Source of the DNA: Roseicyclus marinus
GTDB lineage: Bacteria > Pseudomonadota > Alphaproteobacteria > Rhodobacterales > Rhodobacteraceae
Length of the DNA stretch: 64,000 nucleotides
Direction of reading: 5' to 3'
Assembly: GCF_030163795.1 (NCBI RefSeq)
Contig: NZ_JASJOF010000005.1
Location: forward strand, 124,001 to 188,000
Under the pieces are notes generated by a model. The model ran no database searches. It was not told the DNA's origin and saw only the letters and a list, made by a program, of their open reading frames with translations. Shown here piece after piece: positions 8,993 through 17,876 of this stretch (position 1 is the stretch's first letter; each line of letters starts with the position of its first letter). Made by a program: the position numbers and the translations under genes.

Positions 8993-10993
8993 ATGTTCAC
9001 CCGGCTATCCCTGCGTCTGCGCGTCTTTCTCTTCTTCGCCCTGATCGCGCTTGGCGGCTCCGCCCTTGTCGTCGCGGGGCTTGTCATCGGCTACCTGCGC
9101 TTGGGCGAGGCCCACGCGCTCAGCGCCTTCATCATCTCGGGGCTGGTCGCGATCCTCGCCATCGGTGGCCTCACGACGTGGATCTGGATCCTTTTCGACG
9201 AACATGTGGCCCGTCCCGTCGAACGGCTCGCCGCCGATCTGCGCGCCCGCGCCCATGCCGATGTCGACCAGGGCATCGACCAGGCTATCGGCCGCTACCT
9301 CGGCGATCTGGCCCCCGCCGCCAATGCCGTCACCACCAACCTCACCGAAACGCGCAACGCCATGGCGCTGGCCGTGGGGCGCGAAACCGCCCGGCTCACC
9401 ACCGAAAAGACCCGGCTCGAAACCCTGCTGGCCGAGGTGCCGGACGGCGTCCTCTTCTGCACGCCCGCCCATACCATCGCGCTCTACAACGGGCATTGCC
9501 GCGACATTCTCGGCACGTCCGAGGCGCTGGGTCTGGGCCGCCCGGTCGCGGGCCTCCTGCGCATGGGCCCGATCCGCCAAGCCTATGACCGTCTGCGCGC
9601 CAAGGGTGCCGAGACCGGCACCGACATCCTCGTGACCACCCGCACCGACGCCCGCCTGCTCGAGGCGCGCTTGCGCCTTCTCCGCCTCGAAGGACAGGAA
9701 ACCGAGGGGCCGGGCTATGTGCTGACGCTCCGCGATGTCGGCGCCGACCTCAGGCTTCAGGCCGAACGCGCGCATCTGTTGACCGAATTGCTCGATGGCG
9801 TCACCAAAGCCCTGCCCGACTTGCCCGAGGGGGCGGGCAAATCCGCCCTCGCCTCCCTTGTCGCGCGCATCGCCCCCCGCAAGATCGCCACCGACACGTC
9901 ATGGTGGCCGATGGAACGCCTTGCCGTCGTCGATCTCGGCGCGGCGCTGGCCGTCCGGCTCGGGGGAAAGGACACGCCCCTTGCCGCCGATCTCGACGCC
10001 ACCGAACTGCGCTGCGACGGCTTCGCGATCACCCGGCTTCTGGAACGCCTCGCGCTCGACTGGACCCGCGCAGGCGCGACCGACCTCGCCCTGACGCTGG
10101 CCGCGATCACGCCCGAGGCCGCGATCCTCAGCCTCGAGGCGACAGGCCCCGCACCGGCCGATCCCGACAGCTGGCTCACGCGCCCGCTCTCGCCCGGCCT
10201 TGCGGGTTTCACCGGGGCCGACGTGCTTCTCAGCCACGGCACCACCCTCACCGTCGAACCCGCAGGCCCCGGTCGCCACGCGCTCCGCCTCTCCCTGCCG
10301 CTGGCCACGCCACGCCCCGCCGGGCCCTCGCGCAGCGTCCTCTACGACTTCGACCTTCTGAACGCCGACATCCCCGCCGACCTCGCCGCAGCCGCCCTCA
10401 AATCGCTCAGCTTCGTGATCTTCGACACCGAAACCACCGGCCTCAATCCCCAGGTCGACGAGATCTGCCAGATCGCCGCCGTGCGCGTCGTCAACGGCAA
10501 GATCGTGCCGGGCGAACGCTTCGACATGCTGGTGAACCCCGGCCGCCGCATCCCTGCCGCCTCCACCGCCGTGCATCACATCACCAACGAGATGGTCGCA
10601 GGCGCCGCCCCCGTGGCCGAGGCGCTGACGCGCTTCCACACCTTCGCGGCCGGCAGCGTTCTCGTCGCCCATAACGCACCCTTCGACATGAGCTTCCTGC
10701 GCCGCCGCGAGACCGAGATCGGCCAGCGCTTCGACCAGCCGATCCTCGACACGGTGCTCTGTTCCGCGATCCTCTACGGCCAATCCGCCGAACACACGCT
10801 CGACGCGCTATGCGCCCGGCTGCACATCCAGATCCCCGAGGCCGACCGCCACACCGCCATCGGCGACGCAATCGGGACGGCCGAGGCCTTCCGCAAGATG
10901 ATCCCGATGCTCGAGGCGGCAGAACTGCCCAATCTTGGGGCACTCATCCGCGCCTTCGACCGACACAGCCGCCTGATCGAGCATCTGAATTGA
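8993..10993 (+). CDS. Membrane-bound PAS / kinase-like / DnaQ-type 3'-5' exonuclease fusion
   Basis: A 666-residue protein. Two membrane segments (about 8-35 and 43-68) are followed by a HAMP-like helical stretch, a PAS-like domain (about 140-250), a region resembling a histidine kinase dimer/ATPase core but without a clear phospho-accepting His or G-boxes (about 260-450), and a C-terminal DEDD exonuclease. The exonuclease motifs are intact: DTETTG (D478, E480), HNAPFD and HTAIGD (H620, D625). Family members are usually named DNA polymerase III epsilon-like, but this is not the replicative proofreader. The substrate is unknown. Its fixed place beside DUF294 and acetate transport genes suggests signalling, which is inference. 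Confidence 0.87.
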   Translation: MFTRLSLRLRVFLFFALIALGGSALVVAGLVIGYLRLGEAHALSAFIISGLVAILAIGGLTTWIWILFDEHVARPVERLAADLRARAHADVDQGIDQAIGRYLGDLAPAANAVTTNLTETRNAMALAVGRETARLTTEKTRLETLLAEVPDGVLFCTPAHTIALYNGHCRDILGTSEALGLGRPVAGLLRMGPIRQAYDRLRAKGAETGTDILVTTRTDARLLEARLRLLRLEGQETEGPGYVLTLRDVGADLRLQAERAHLLTELLDGVTKALPDLPEGAGKSALASLVARIAPRKIATDTSWWPMERLAVVDLGAALAVRLGGKDTPLAADLDATELRCDGFAITRLLERLALDWTRAGATDLALTLAAITPEAAILSLEATGPAPADPDSWLTRPLSPGLAGFTGADVLLSHGTTLTVEPAGPGRHALRLSLPLATPRPAGPSRSVLYDFDLLNADIPADLAAAALKSLSFVIFDTETTGLNPQVDEICQIAAVRVVNGKIVPGERFDMLVNPGRRIPAASTAVHHITNEMVAGAAPVAEALTRFHTFAAGSVLVAHNAPFDMSFLRRRETEIGQRFDQPILDTVLCSAILYGQSAEHTLDALCARLHIQIPEADRHTAIGDAIGTAEAFRKMIPMLEAAELPNLGALIRAFDRHSRLIEHLN

Positions 10994-11060
10994 CCCAAGC
11001 CCCCGCTTCCGCCATGCCCAAGGGCAAAGGGGCCCGAAAAACAAGGGGACAGTGACCGCC

Positions 11061-11750
11061 ATGGCCCGTATGCCGCTCTACAAGACCGCCGAGACGGAAA
11101 TGATCCGCCGCATCCGCGACGGCGACTGGCCCACGGGTATGCGCTTGCCCAATGAATTCGGCTTGGCCGAGGAATTCGGCGTGAGCCAGGGCACGATGCG
11201 CCGCGCGCTGATCACGCTCGAAGGCATGGGGCTTTTGGACCGCAAGCCGGGGCGCGGCACACTGGTCGCCAAACCTGCCCGCAAGGGCGCCAAGACGACC
11301 GCGCCCCCGCCCGCCCGGCTTCTCGACGCCACGGGCCAGCCCGTGACCTTCACCCTGCACCGCGCCCGCGCCGGCACCCGCGGCGCCACGCCCCAGGAGG
11401 CCGATCTTTTCGGCGCAGCCCGACTCTCGACGCTGGAAAGAACCCTGCGCCGTAACGGCGACCGCGCCGCCCTCGACGAGATCACCCTCCCCGAGGCGCT
11501 GATCCCCGCCCTCCCCGAGGATGCGCCGATCGACCTTCCCGATCTCCTGACAGCTGCGGGCCTCGCGCCCGCCGCCATCACCGAAAGCCTCGCCGCGACC
11601 CTCACCACCATGTCCGACAGCGTCGCCCTCTCCTGCGATCGCTACACGGCGCTTCTGGTCCTCACCCGCACCGCCCTTGATGCCGAGGGCCGCGCCATCG
11701 CCCGCCAGACGCTGCGCCTCATCGCCGACGGCCTCACCTACGGCCACTAA
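11061..11750 (+). CDS. GntR-family transcriptional regulator
   Basis: About 229 residues with an N-terminal GntR winged helix (about 1-70; GMRLPNEFGLAEEFGVSQGT and the GRGTLV wing) and a C-terminal effector domain that looks like a short UTRA fold. A GTG at 11052, nine bases upstream, is an equally possible start; the GGGG ribosome-site-like run at 11045-11048 does not decide. It is the last gene of the acetate-side block and converges on gabD. Its targets are not indicated by any nearby operator I could find. Confidence 0.85.
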   Translation: MARMPLYKTAETEMIRRIRDGDWPTGMRLPNEFGLAEEFGVSQGTMRRALITLEGMGLLDRKPGRGTLVAKPARKGAKTTAPPPARLLDATGQPVTFTLHRARAGTRGATPQEADLFGAARLSTLERTLRRNGDRAALDEITLPEALIPALPEDAPIDLPDLLTAAGLAPAAITESLAATLTTMSDSVALSCDRYTALLVLTRTALDAEGRAIARQTLRLIADGLTYGH

Positions 11751-11784
11751 CCCCGCATCGAGGTTAGCGCGCGCCTCCGGCCAT

Positions 11785-11835
11785 CTTTGCTTCCCAAATA
11801 CTCCCGCCCGCTGCCCGACAGGCGGCTTTGCCGCC
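11785..11835. repeat. Convergent intergenic region with short motif and GC hairpin
   Basis: Between the converging gntR and gabD genes sits CTTTGCTTCCCAAATACTCC (about 11785-11804), a motif of a type I recall as common in Rhodobacteraceae intergenic DNA. It is followed by the perfect hairpin GGCGGC-TTT-GCCGCC (11821-11835). The hairpin could act as a bidirectional transcription barrier. The repeat-family claim is from memory and unverified. Confidence 0.35.
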
Positions 11836-11880
11836 GAAAGGGGAGGCTCCCGCACTCAGCCAAAGGCGCGAGAGCCGGGG

Positions 11881-13329
11881 TCAGATCCCGTCGATACACA
11901 CGTATTTCGTATCGAGGTAATCCTCCAACCCCTGGCTCCCGCCTTCCTTGCCCATGCCGCTTTCCTTCACCCCGCCGAACGGGGCCTCCACGGTGGTGAT
12001 CAGACCCGAATTGATCCCGATCATCCCGTATTGCAGGCCCGTGTTCATCCGGAATGCCCGGCCCAGATCGCGGGTATAGACATAGGACGCCAGACCGAAT
12101 TCCGTGGCATTGGCCATCGCCACGGCCTCTTCCTCGGTCTCGAACCGGAACACCGGGGCGAGCGGGCCAAAGATCTCTTCCCGCGCAAAGGCCATGTCGG
12201 CTGTCGCGCCGGTCAAGACGGTCGGCTGAAAGAACGTGCCGCCCAACTGGTGCCGCGACCCGCCAAGAACGACAGTCGCGCCCTTGCCCTTTGCGTCGTC
12301 CAGCAATTCCTCGACCTTGGCCACGGCCGCCAGATCGATCAGCGGCCCCTGCGCCACGCCCGTCTCGCGCCCATCGCCCACCTTCAACGCGCGGGTCTTT
12401 TCCACCAGCTTCTCGACAAAGGCGTCATGCACCCCGGCCTGCACATAGATCCGGTTCGCGCAGACACAGGTCTGCCCCGAATTGCGATACTTGGAGATGA
12501 TGGCCCCCTCGACCGCTGCATCCAGATCGGCATCGTCGAACACGATGAAGGGCGCATTGCCCCCCAGCTCCATCGAGACCTTCTTGACCGTATCGGCCGA
12601 GGCCCGGATCAGCTCCTTGCCCACCTCGGTCGACCCGGTGAAGGTCACCTTGCGCACCTCGAACCGCTCCATCATCGCGCCCGCGATGGCGCGCGCCGAT
12701 CCCGTCACCACGTTGACCACGCCCGCCGGATACCCCACCTCCTCGGCCAGCGCCGCCCAGGCCAGCCCGCTATAGGGCGTCGCCGTGGCGGGCTTGGCGA
12801 CGATGGGACAGCCCGCCGCCAGCGCCGGCGCGATCTTGCGCGCCAACATGGACGACGGGAAATTCCACGGCGTGATCATCCCCACCACACCGATCGGATG
12901 CTTGGTCACAAGGATCCGCCGCCCGTTCACGCCCGCCGGCACGATCTCGCCCTTGGCGCGGCGCACTTCCTCCGCATACCAGCGGACGTATTGCGCCCCG
13001 ATGGCGATCTCGCCCTTGGCCTCGGCAAGCGGCTTGCCCATCTCGACCGTCAGCAACTCCGCCAGCGCCGCCTGGTTGTCCATCAGCGCATCATGCAGCT
13101 TCCACAAAAGCCCCACACGGCTCATCAGGTCCATCGCCGCGAACCCGGCAAAGGCCGCCTGCGCCGCGTCGATGGCGCGATGCGTCTCGGCCGCGCCCGC
13201 GGCGGGGACCGTGCCGATCACCTCACCCGTCGCCGGGTTCGTCACGTCGATCGTCTCGCCGCTGTCGGCCCCGATCCACGCGCCGCCGACATAATTCGCC
13301 TCGCGCTGCCAGCTCTGCCAATCGCTCAT
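11881..13329 (-). CDS. gabD: NAD(P)-dependent succinate-semialdehyde dehydrogenase
   Basis: A 482-residue aldehyde dehydrogenase of the GabD type, oxidising succinate semialdehyde to succinate. Visible motifs are ITPWNFP, FTGSTEVGKEL, the general-base ELGGNAPF glutamate and the catalytic cysteine in NSGQTCVCANR. A second cysteine two residues on is usual for GabD and can be redox active. The start at 13329 gives MSDWQSW and overlaps the upstream GAPDH-like gene by ATGA, so translation is coupled. No GABA transaminase is nearby, so the physiological aldehyde may differ. Confidence 0.9.
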   Translation of the reverse strand: MSDWQSWQREANYVGGAWIGADSGETIDVTNPATGEVIGTVPAAGAAETHRAIDAAQAAFAGFAAMDLMSRVGLLWKLHDALMDNQAALAELLTVEMGKPLAEAKGEIAIGAQYVRWYAEEVRRAKGEIVPAGVNGRRILVTKHPIGVVGMITPWNFPSSMLARKIAPALAAGCPIVAKPATATPYSGLAWAALAEEVGYPAGVVNVVTGSARAIAGAMMERFEVRKVTFTGSTEVGKELIRASADTVKKVSMELGGNAPFIVFDDADLDAAVEGAIISKYRNSGQTCVCANRIYVQAGVHDAFVEKLVEKTRALKVGDGRETGVAQGPLIDLAAVAKVEELLDDAKGKGATVVLGGSRHQLGGTFFQPTVLTGATADMAFAREEIFGPLAPVFRFETEEEAVAMANATEFGLASYVYTRDLGRAFRMNTGLQYGMIGINSGLITTVEAPFGGVKESGMGKEGGSQGLEDYLDTKYVCIDGI

Positions 13330-14318
13330 CCCATCGCTCCCATCTTGCGGGCCAGATCGAGCATCCTGCACGAAAAGCCCCATTCATTGTCATACCAGCC
13401 AAAGACGCGCAGCATCCCGCCCTTGGCGCGCTTGATCTCGGGCCCCTGCACGATCACCGACTCGGGCCGCGCCCGCAGGTCGGTCGAGACCAGCACCTTG
13501 TCGGTGAACCCCACCAACCGCCCCGCCCGTTCGCGGAAAAACGCCACCGCCTCCTCGGCCTGTGGCCGCGCCTGCGTGATCACCGCAAGATCCACACAAG
13601 ACACCGAGGCCACTGGCACCCGCACCGCCGATCCGGTGATCCGCCCCGCCAGATGCGGCAGCACCGCATCGACCAGCACGGCGGCACTCGTCGTCGTGGG
13701 TACCATCGAGAGGGCGGCGGCGCGGCTTCTTGCGAAATCATCGCCCATCGGCTGATCGACCGTCGGCTGGCTGCCGGTGTAGCAATGCACCGTCGTCATC
13801 AGCGCGCTCTCCAACCCCCATTCCGCATCGATCATCGCGGCGAGCGGCGCGACCGCGTTCGTGGTGCACGATGCATTCGACACGATCCGATGCCCGGGGC
13901 GCAGCGCCGCATCATTCGCGCCCAGAACCACCGTCACATCCGCCTCGGGCGACGGGCCAGAAACCAGCACCCGCGCCGCCCCCGCATCAAGCCCCGCTTC
14001 CGCGAAACTGCGCGTGCGCGCCAGGCCCGTGCATTCCATCACCACATCCACGCCCGACAGGTCCAACAGCGCCAGATCCGGCACCTGCGTGAAGGGCAGC
14101 ACCCGCCCCCCCACACGCAAGACACCCTCGCCCGCGCTCACCTCTTCGGGCCAGGGTCCGAACACGCTGTCATACTGGAACAGATGCGCACAGGTCGCGA
14201 GCGGCGCGATATCGTTCAACGCCACGATCTCGATCTCGGGCCATCCTCCCTTGAGCCAGGCACGCAGCACCGACCGCCCGATGCGCCCGAACCCGTTGAT
14301 CGCCACCTTGATGGTCAT
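13326..14318 (-). CDS. Type I glyceraldehyde-3-phosphate dehydrogenase paralogue
   Basis: A 330-residue GAPDH-fold enzyme. The Rossmann motif INGFGRIGRSVLRAW, the NAD-favouring ALND aspartate and the active-site SNASCTTN with its cysteine are all present, as is the C-terminal WYDNEWGF. It differs from housekeeping GAPDH in having NAVAPL where NCLAP is usual, and VHCYTGSQ in the substrate loop. Erythrose-4-phosphate dehydrogenase or another phospho-aldehyde enzyme is possible. The start follows GGGAGA by eight bases. Co-transcription with gabD (ATGA overlap) suggests a shared aldehyde or sugar pathway rather than central glycolysis. Confidence 0.85.
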   Translation of the reverse strand: MTIKVAINGFGRIGRSVLRAWLKGGWPEIEIVALNDIAPLATCAHLFQYDSVFGPWPEEVSAGEGVLRVGGRVLPFTQVPDLALLDLSGVDVVMECTGLARTRSFAEAGLDAGAARVLVSGPSPEADVTVVLGANDAALRPGHRIVSNASCTTNAVAPLAAMIDAEWGLESALMTTVHCYTGSQPTVDQPMGDDFARSRAAALSMVPTTTSAAVLVDAVLPHLAGRITGSAVRVPVASVSCVDLAVITQARPQAEEAVAFFRERAGRLVGFTDKVLVSTDLRARPESVIVQGPEIKRAKGGMLRVFGWYDNEWGFSCRMLDLARKMGAMG

Positions 14319-14416
14319 TGCCTGTCTCCCGTTGAGGCCCAAGTGATGCCCCTGCCACAAGGCCGGCGCAAGGCCCCCCTCCCGCAGCGCGCGCGGCCCG
14401 GCTATAGAGGCGGCAG

Positions 14417-16681
14417 ATGACAGCAGAGAGACGCATCATGGACGACGCTCCCCGCCAAACCCGCGTGACCTCCAGCCATTGGGGCGCCTTCGAGGTCGTG
14501 ACCGAGGGCGGGCGCATCGTCGAAACCCGGCCCTTCGGCCCCGATCCGGCCCCGCCCGCGATCCCGGCGATCCTGCCCGCCGCCGTCCATCACACCTCCC
14601 GCGTCGCCCGCCCCTCCATCCGCCGCGCGTGGCTTGCCAGCCGCGACCGGTTGGGCCGGGGCGATGGCGATTACGTCACGCCACCTTGGGACGAGGCGCT
14701 CGACATTGCGGCAACGGAACTCGACCGGGTGCGCAAGACGCATGGAAACGGCGCCATCTATGGCGGCTCCTACGGCTGGGCCTCGGCCGGACGCTTCCAC
14801 CACGCACAGGGGCAGGTGCATCGCTTTCTCAACTGCATCGGCGGCTATGTCGCCAGCTTCGGCAGCTATTCCACCGGCTGCGCGCAATCCATCATGCCCC
14901 ATGTCTTTGGCGAGAATTTCCTGACCCTCACCTACGAGGTGCAGGACAGCTACGCCACCATCGCCCAACATACCGAGACGCTGGTCATGTTCGGCGGCAT
15001 CAACCCCAAGAATTCCATGGTCTCGATGGGTGGCATCACCGAACACCAGACCGCAGGTTGGTTCGACCGCTTCGCGCAAAACGGCATGACGCGCATCAAC
15101 ATCGGCCCCCAGCGCACGGACGCGCCGGATGGCTGCGACTGGCTCCCCTGCCGCCCGGGCTCGGACACCGCGCTGATGCTGGCGCTCGCCCATGTGCTGG
15201 AGGCCGAAGGGCTGGCCGATCACGCTTTCCTCGACCGCTATACCACGGGCTTTGACCGCTTCCGTCCCTACCTGATGGGCGAGACTGATGGCATTCCCAA
15301 ATCCCCTGAATGGGCGGCCCGCCTGACGGGCGTAGCACCCGCTACGATCCGCGATCTGGCCCGCCGCATGGCCGCGACCCGCACCCTCATCACCGTCGCA
15401 TGGTCGCTGCAACGCGCCGAGCATGGCGAACAACCCTATTGGATGTCCGCCGTTCTGGCGGCGATGCTGGGCCAGATCGGTCTGCCGGGTGGCGGCGTCG
15501 GCTATGGCTACGGGGCCATCGGCGGCATCGGCAAGGATTTCAAACCCATCGGCGGCATGACCCTGCCGCAAGGCACGAACCACGTGCCCGACGTGATCCC
15601 GGTCGCCCGCGTGGCCGACATGCTGCTAAATCCCGGCCAGCCTTACGATTTCAACGGCGAGCGCCGCACCTATCCCGATATCCGGCTGGTCTATTGGGCG
15701 GGCGGCAATCCCTTCCACCACCATCAGGACCTCAACCGCCTGCACGAGGCTTGGACGCGGCCCGAAACGATCATCGTCAATGAGCCGTGGTGGACCGCGA
15801 CCGCCCAGCGCGCCGATATCGTCTTTCCCGCCACCACCCCCTACGAGCGCGAGGATATCGGGCGCTCCCCGCTCGACGACTACCTCTTCCACATGCCGCA
15901 GTTGATCCCGCCCGTGGGAAAGGCGCGCGACGATTACGCGATCTTCGCAGGTCTGGCCGAACGCCTCGGCGTCGGCGCGGCCTTCACCGAAGGCCGCGAT
16001 CCCGCCGCATGGATCGCCCATCTCTATGCAGGCCTCATGGAAAGGGGCCGCGCCGCCGGCGTCGACGTGCCGACGCTCGATAAACTTCGCGCGAAAAACT
16101 GGGTCAAGCTCGACCTTGCCGCCGACGAACAGCCCAAACCGATCCTCCGCCGCTTCCGCGCCGATCCGACCGGCGCACCGCTCAAGACGCCATCGGGCCG
16201 GATCGAGATTTTCTCCGACCGGATCGACAGCTTCGGTTATGCCGATTGCCCCGGCCACCCGGTCTGGCTGCCCCCCACTGAGTGGCCGGGCGCTGCGACC
16301 GATGCCGCCCCCCTGCACCTCGTCTCGCCCCAACCGGGCGACAAGCTCCATTCCCAGCTCGAAGCGGCCTTGGCCGATGTCGACGGCGCACGTCCCGAGA
16401 CCATTCTTATACATGAACAAGACGCCGCCGCGCGCGGCATCACCACCGGCGATCTCGTGCGCGTCTTCAACACCCGCGGCGCGGTCCGCGCGCGGGCGCG
16501 GGTGACGGCTGACATCGTGCAAGGTGTCGTGGCGCTGCCCACGGGCGCATGGGTCGGCGGGCCGGGTCAGAACATGGACGCCAACGGCAATCCCAATGTG
16601 CTGACCCGCGACGTGGGCACCTCGCGGCTGGGCCAAGGCACCAGCGCCCATTCCGCCCTGGTCGAGGTGAAGCGGCTCTAG
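14417..16681 (+). CDS. Molybdopterin-dependent oxidoreductase, BisC/TorA/DMSO-reductase type
   Basis: A 754-residue DMSO-reductase-family enzyme using bis-molybdopterin guanine dinucleotide. The sequence YGGSYGWASAGRFHHAQ and FGSYSTGCAQ resemble TMAO and biotin-sulfoxide reductases, where the serine after SY ligates molybdenum. There is no N-terminal Cys4 iron-sulphur motif and no twin-arginine signal, so the enzyme should be cytoplasmic, closest in concept to BisC or a methionine/biotin sulfoxide reductase. ATG 14438 is an alternative start. It is divergent from the GAPDH-like gene and stands alone. A tandem palindrome array begins five bases after its stop. The substrate is unproven. Confidence 0.87.
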   Translation: MTAERRIMDDAPRQTRVTSSHWGAFEVVTEGGRIVETRPFGPDPAPPAIPAILPAAVHHTSRVARPSIRRAWLASRDRLGRGDGDYVTPPWDEALDIAATELDRVRKTHGNGAIYGGSYGWASAGRFHHAQGQVHRFLNCIGGYVASFGSYSTGCAQSIMPHVFGENFLTLTYEVQDSYATIAQHTETLVMFGGINPKNSMVSMGGITEHQTAGWFDRFAQNGMTRINIGPQRTDAPDGCDWLPCRPGSDTALMLALAHVLEAEGLADHAFLDRYTTGFDRFRPYLMGETDGIPKSPEWAARLTGVAPATIRDLARRMAATRTLITVAWSLQRAEHGEQPYWMSAVLAAMLGQIGLPGGGVGYGYGAIGGIGKDFKPIGGMTLPQGTNHVPDVIPVARVADMLLNPGQPYDFNGERRTYPDIRLVYWAGGNPFHHHQDLNRLHEAWTRPETIIVNEPWWTATAQRADIVFPATTPYEREDIGRSPLDDYLFHMPQLIPPVGKARDDYAIFAGLAERLGVGAAFTEGRDPAAWIAHLYAGLMERGRAAGVDVPTLDKLRAKNWVKLDLAADEQPKPILRRFRADPTGAPLKTPSGRIEIFSDRIDSFGYADCPGHPVWLPPTEWPGAATDAAPLHLVSPQPGDKLHSQLEAALADVDGARPETILIHEQDAAARGITTGDLVRVFNTRGAVRARARVTADIVQGVVALPTGAWVGGPGQNMDANGNPNVLTRDVGTSRLGQGTSAHSALVEVKRL

Positions 16682-16685
16682 CAGC

Positions 16686-16774
16686 CGCAAAACTGCAGTT
16701 TTGCGACCCGGAAATCTCCAGATTTCCGTATGGGAAAACCCGGGTTTTCCCACCCGTTTTCCTCGAGGAAAACG
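16686..16774. repeat. Tandem array of four 20-22 bp palindromes
   Basis: Four inverted repeats lie head to tail with gaps of only 2-3 bases: 16686-16705 (CGCAAAACTG and its mirror), 16709-16728 (CGGAAATCT-CC-AGATTTCCG), 16731-16752 (TGGGAAAACCC and its mirror) and 16755-16774 (CGTTTTCCTC and its mirror). Three are perfect and one has a two-base centre. The spacing of starts is 22-24 bases. The array follows the molybdoenzyme stop and precedes the convergent aminotransferase gene. It could fold into a row of RNA hairpins as a terminator, or serve as a protein-binding or recombination site. Confidence 0.9.
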
Positions 16775-16895
16775 CCGACCCGGCGTGCCGCCAGGGCATC
16801 ACCGTCGAAAAATCCGCACCGATCCACCGGCGCTTAATCTTCCGTCAAGATCGCGCGAGTCGTCTTAACCCCGCCTTCACACCTCTGACCGCGTG

Positions 16896-17825
16896 TTAAC
16901 CCTGTTTGGCGGCCACATACTCGGCCACCGCCCGCTTGTAGAGCGCCTGTATCCGCGCCGTCACCGGCCGCGATCCGTCGCCCACGGGCTTCCCGTCGAT
17001 CGCGGCCACCGGCGTCTGCGCGCCGAAGGTTCCGGTCAGAAACGCCTCCTCCGCACCCGCGACCTCGAAGAGCGAATAGTTCCTCTCGAAGACCGGGATG
17101 CCATCCGCCCGGCACAGGTCGATCACCTTGGCCCGCGTGACGCCATTCATGCAGTAATCGCCCGTCGAGGTCCAAACCTCCCCCCGCCGCACGATGAAGA
17201 AATTGCAGGCATTCGTCGTGTTCACGAACCCATGCGGGTCCAGCATCAGCGCCTCGTCCGCGCCCGCCTGTTCTGCCTGAAGACAGGCCAGAACGCAGTT
17301 CAGCTTGGAGTGGCTGTTGTATTTCGCATCCTGGCTCATCGGCAGGCCGCGCACTTGCGGGACCGTGGACAGCCGGATGCCCGCGCTGGCCAACCGGTCG
17401 ACGGGCTTGGAATGTTCCATGATGATCACCAGCGTCGGCCCCGACCGCGACAGCGACGGATGCTGGAAGGGACGCACCTTCACCCCCCGCGTCAGCATCA
17501 GGCGGCAATGCACATCCGTGACCATCCCATTGGCAAGACGCGTTTTTTCCAGCGCCTCGAAGATGCCCTGACGATCCATCCCCACGTCCAGACTGACCGC
17601 CTTGCACGAGTCGAAGAAGCGATCCATGTGCTCTTCGAAAAAGGCCCAGACCCCGTCGTAAAGGCGCATCCCCTCCCACATGCCATCACCCAGAAGGAAC
17701 CCGCTGTCATAGACCGACACCGTCGCCTCGGACCGCGGCTTCAGCGCGCCGTTGACGTAGATCAGGATGTCGGCATTGCGCGGGTCTTCCAGCGCGTCAT
17801 GGGTGGTGGAATGCTCGGTCTGCAT
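16896..17825 (-). CDS. Class IV (branched-chain/D-amino acid type) aminotransferase
   Basis: A 309-residue PLP enzyme of fold type IV. The PLP lysine is expected in KYNSHSKLNCVLA, and EALMLDPHGFVNTTNACNFF is the family's cofactor-binding stretch with the conserved glutamate at its start. The N-terminal VYDSGFLLGDGMWEGMRLYDG is also typical. Members include branched-chain aminotransferase, D-alanine aminotransferase and 4-amino-4-deoxychorismate lyase; this one is closest by eye to D-amino acid or branched-chain-like enzymes, but substrate cannot be read off. It is convergent with the molybdoenzyme and lies 51 bases downstream of the phoB-like gene. Confidence 0.87.
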   Translation of the reverse strand: MQTEHSTTHDALEDPRNADILIYVNGALKPRSEATVSVYDSGFLLGDGMWEGMRLYDGVWAFFEEHMDRFFDSCKAVSLDVGMDRQGIFEALEKTRLANGMVTDVHCRLMLTRGVKVRPFQHPSLSRSGPTLVIIMEHSKPVDRLASAGIRLSTVPQVRGLPMSQDAKYNSHSKLNCVLACLQAEQAGADEALMLDPHGFVNTTNACNFFIVRRGEVWTSTGDYCMNGVTRAKVIDLCRADGIPVFERNYSLFEVAGAEEAFLTGTFGAQTPVAAIDGKPVGDGSRPVTARIQALYKRAVAEYVAAKQG

Positions 17826-17876
17826 CGTTGCCCTCCTCGGCGATAGCCTCAGGGATGACGCGGCCCGCGGCGCGGG

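Noticed and set aside
16686-16774. The palindrome array as a CRISPR
   Set aside because: Units differ in sequence, there are no spacers of 30-40 bp and no cas genes.
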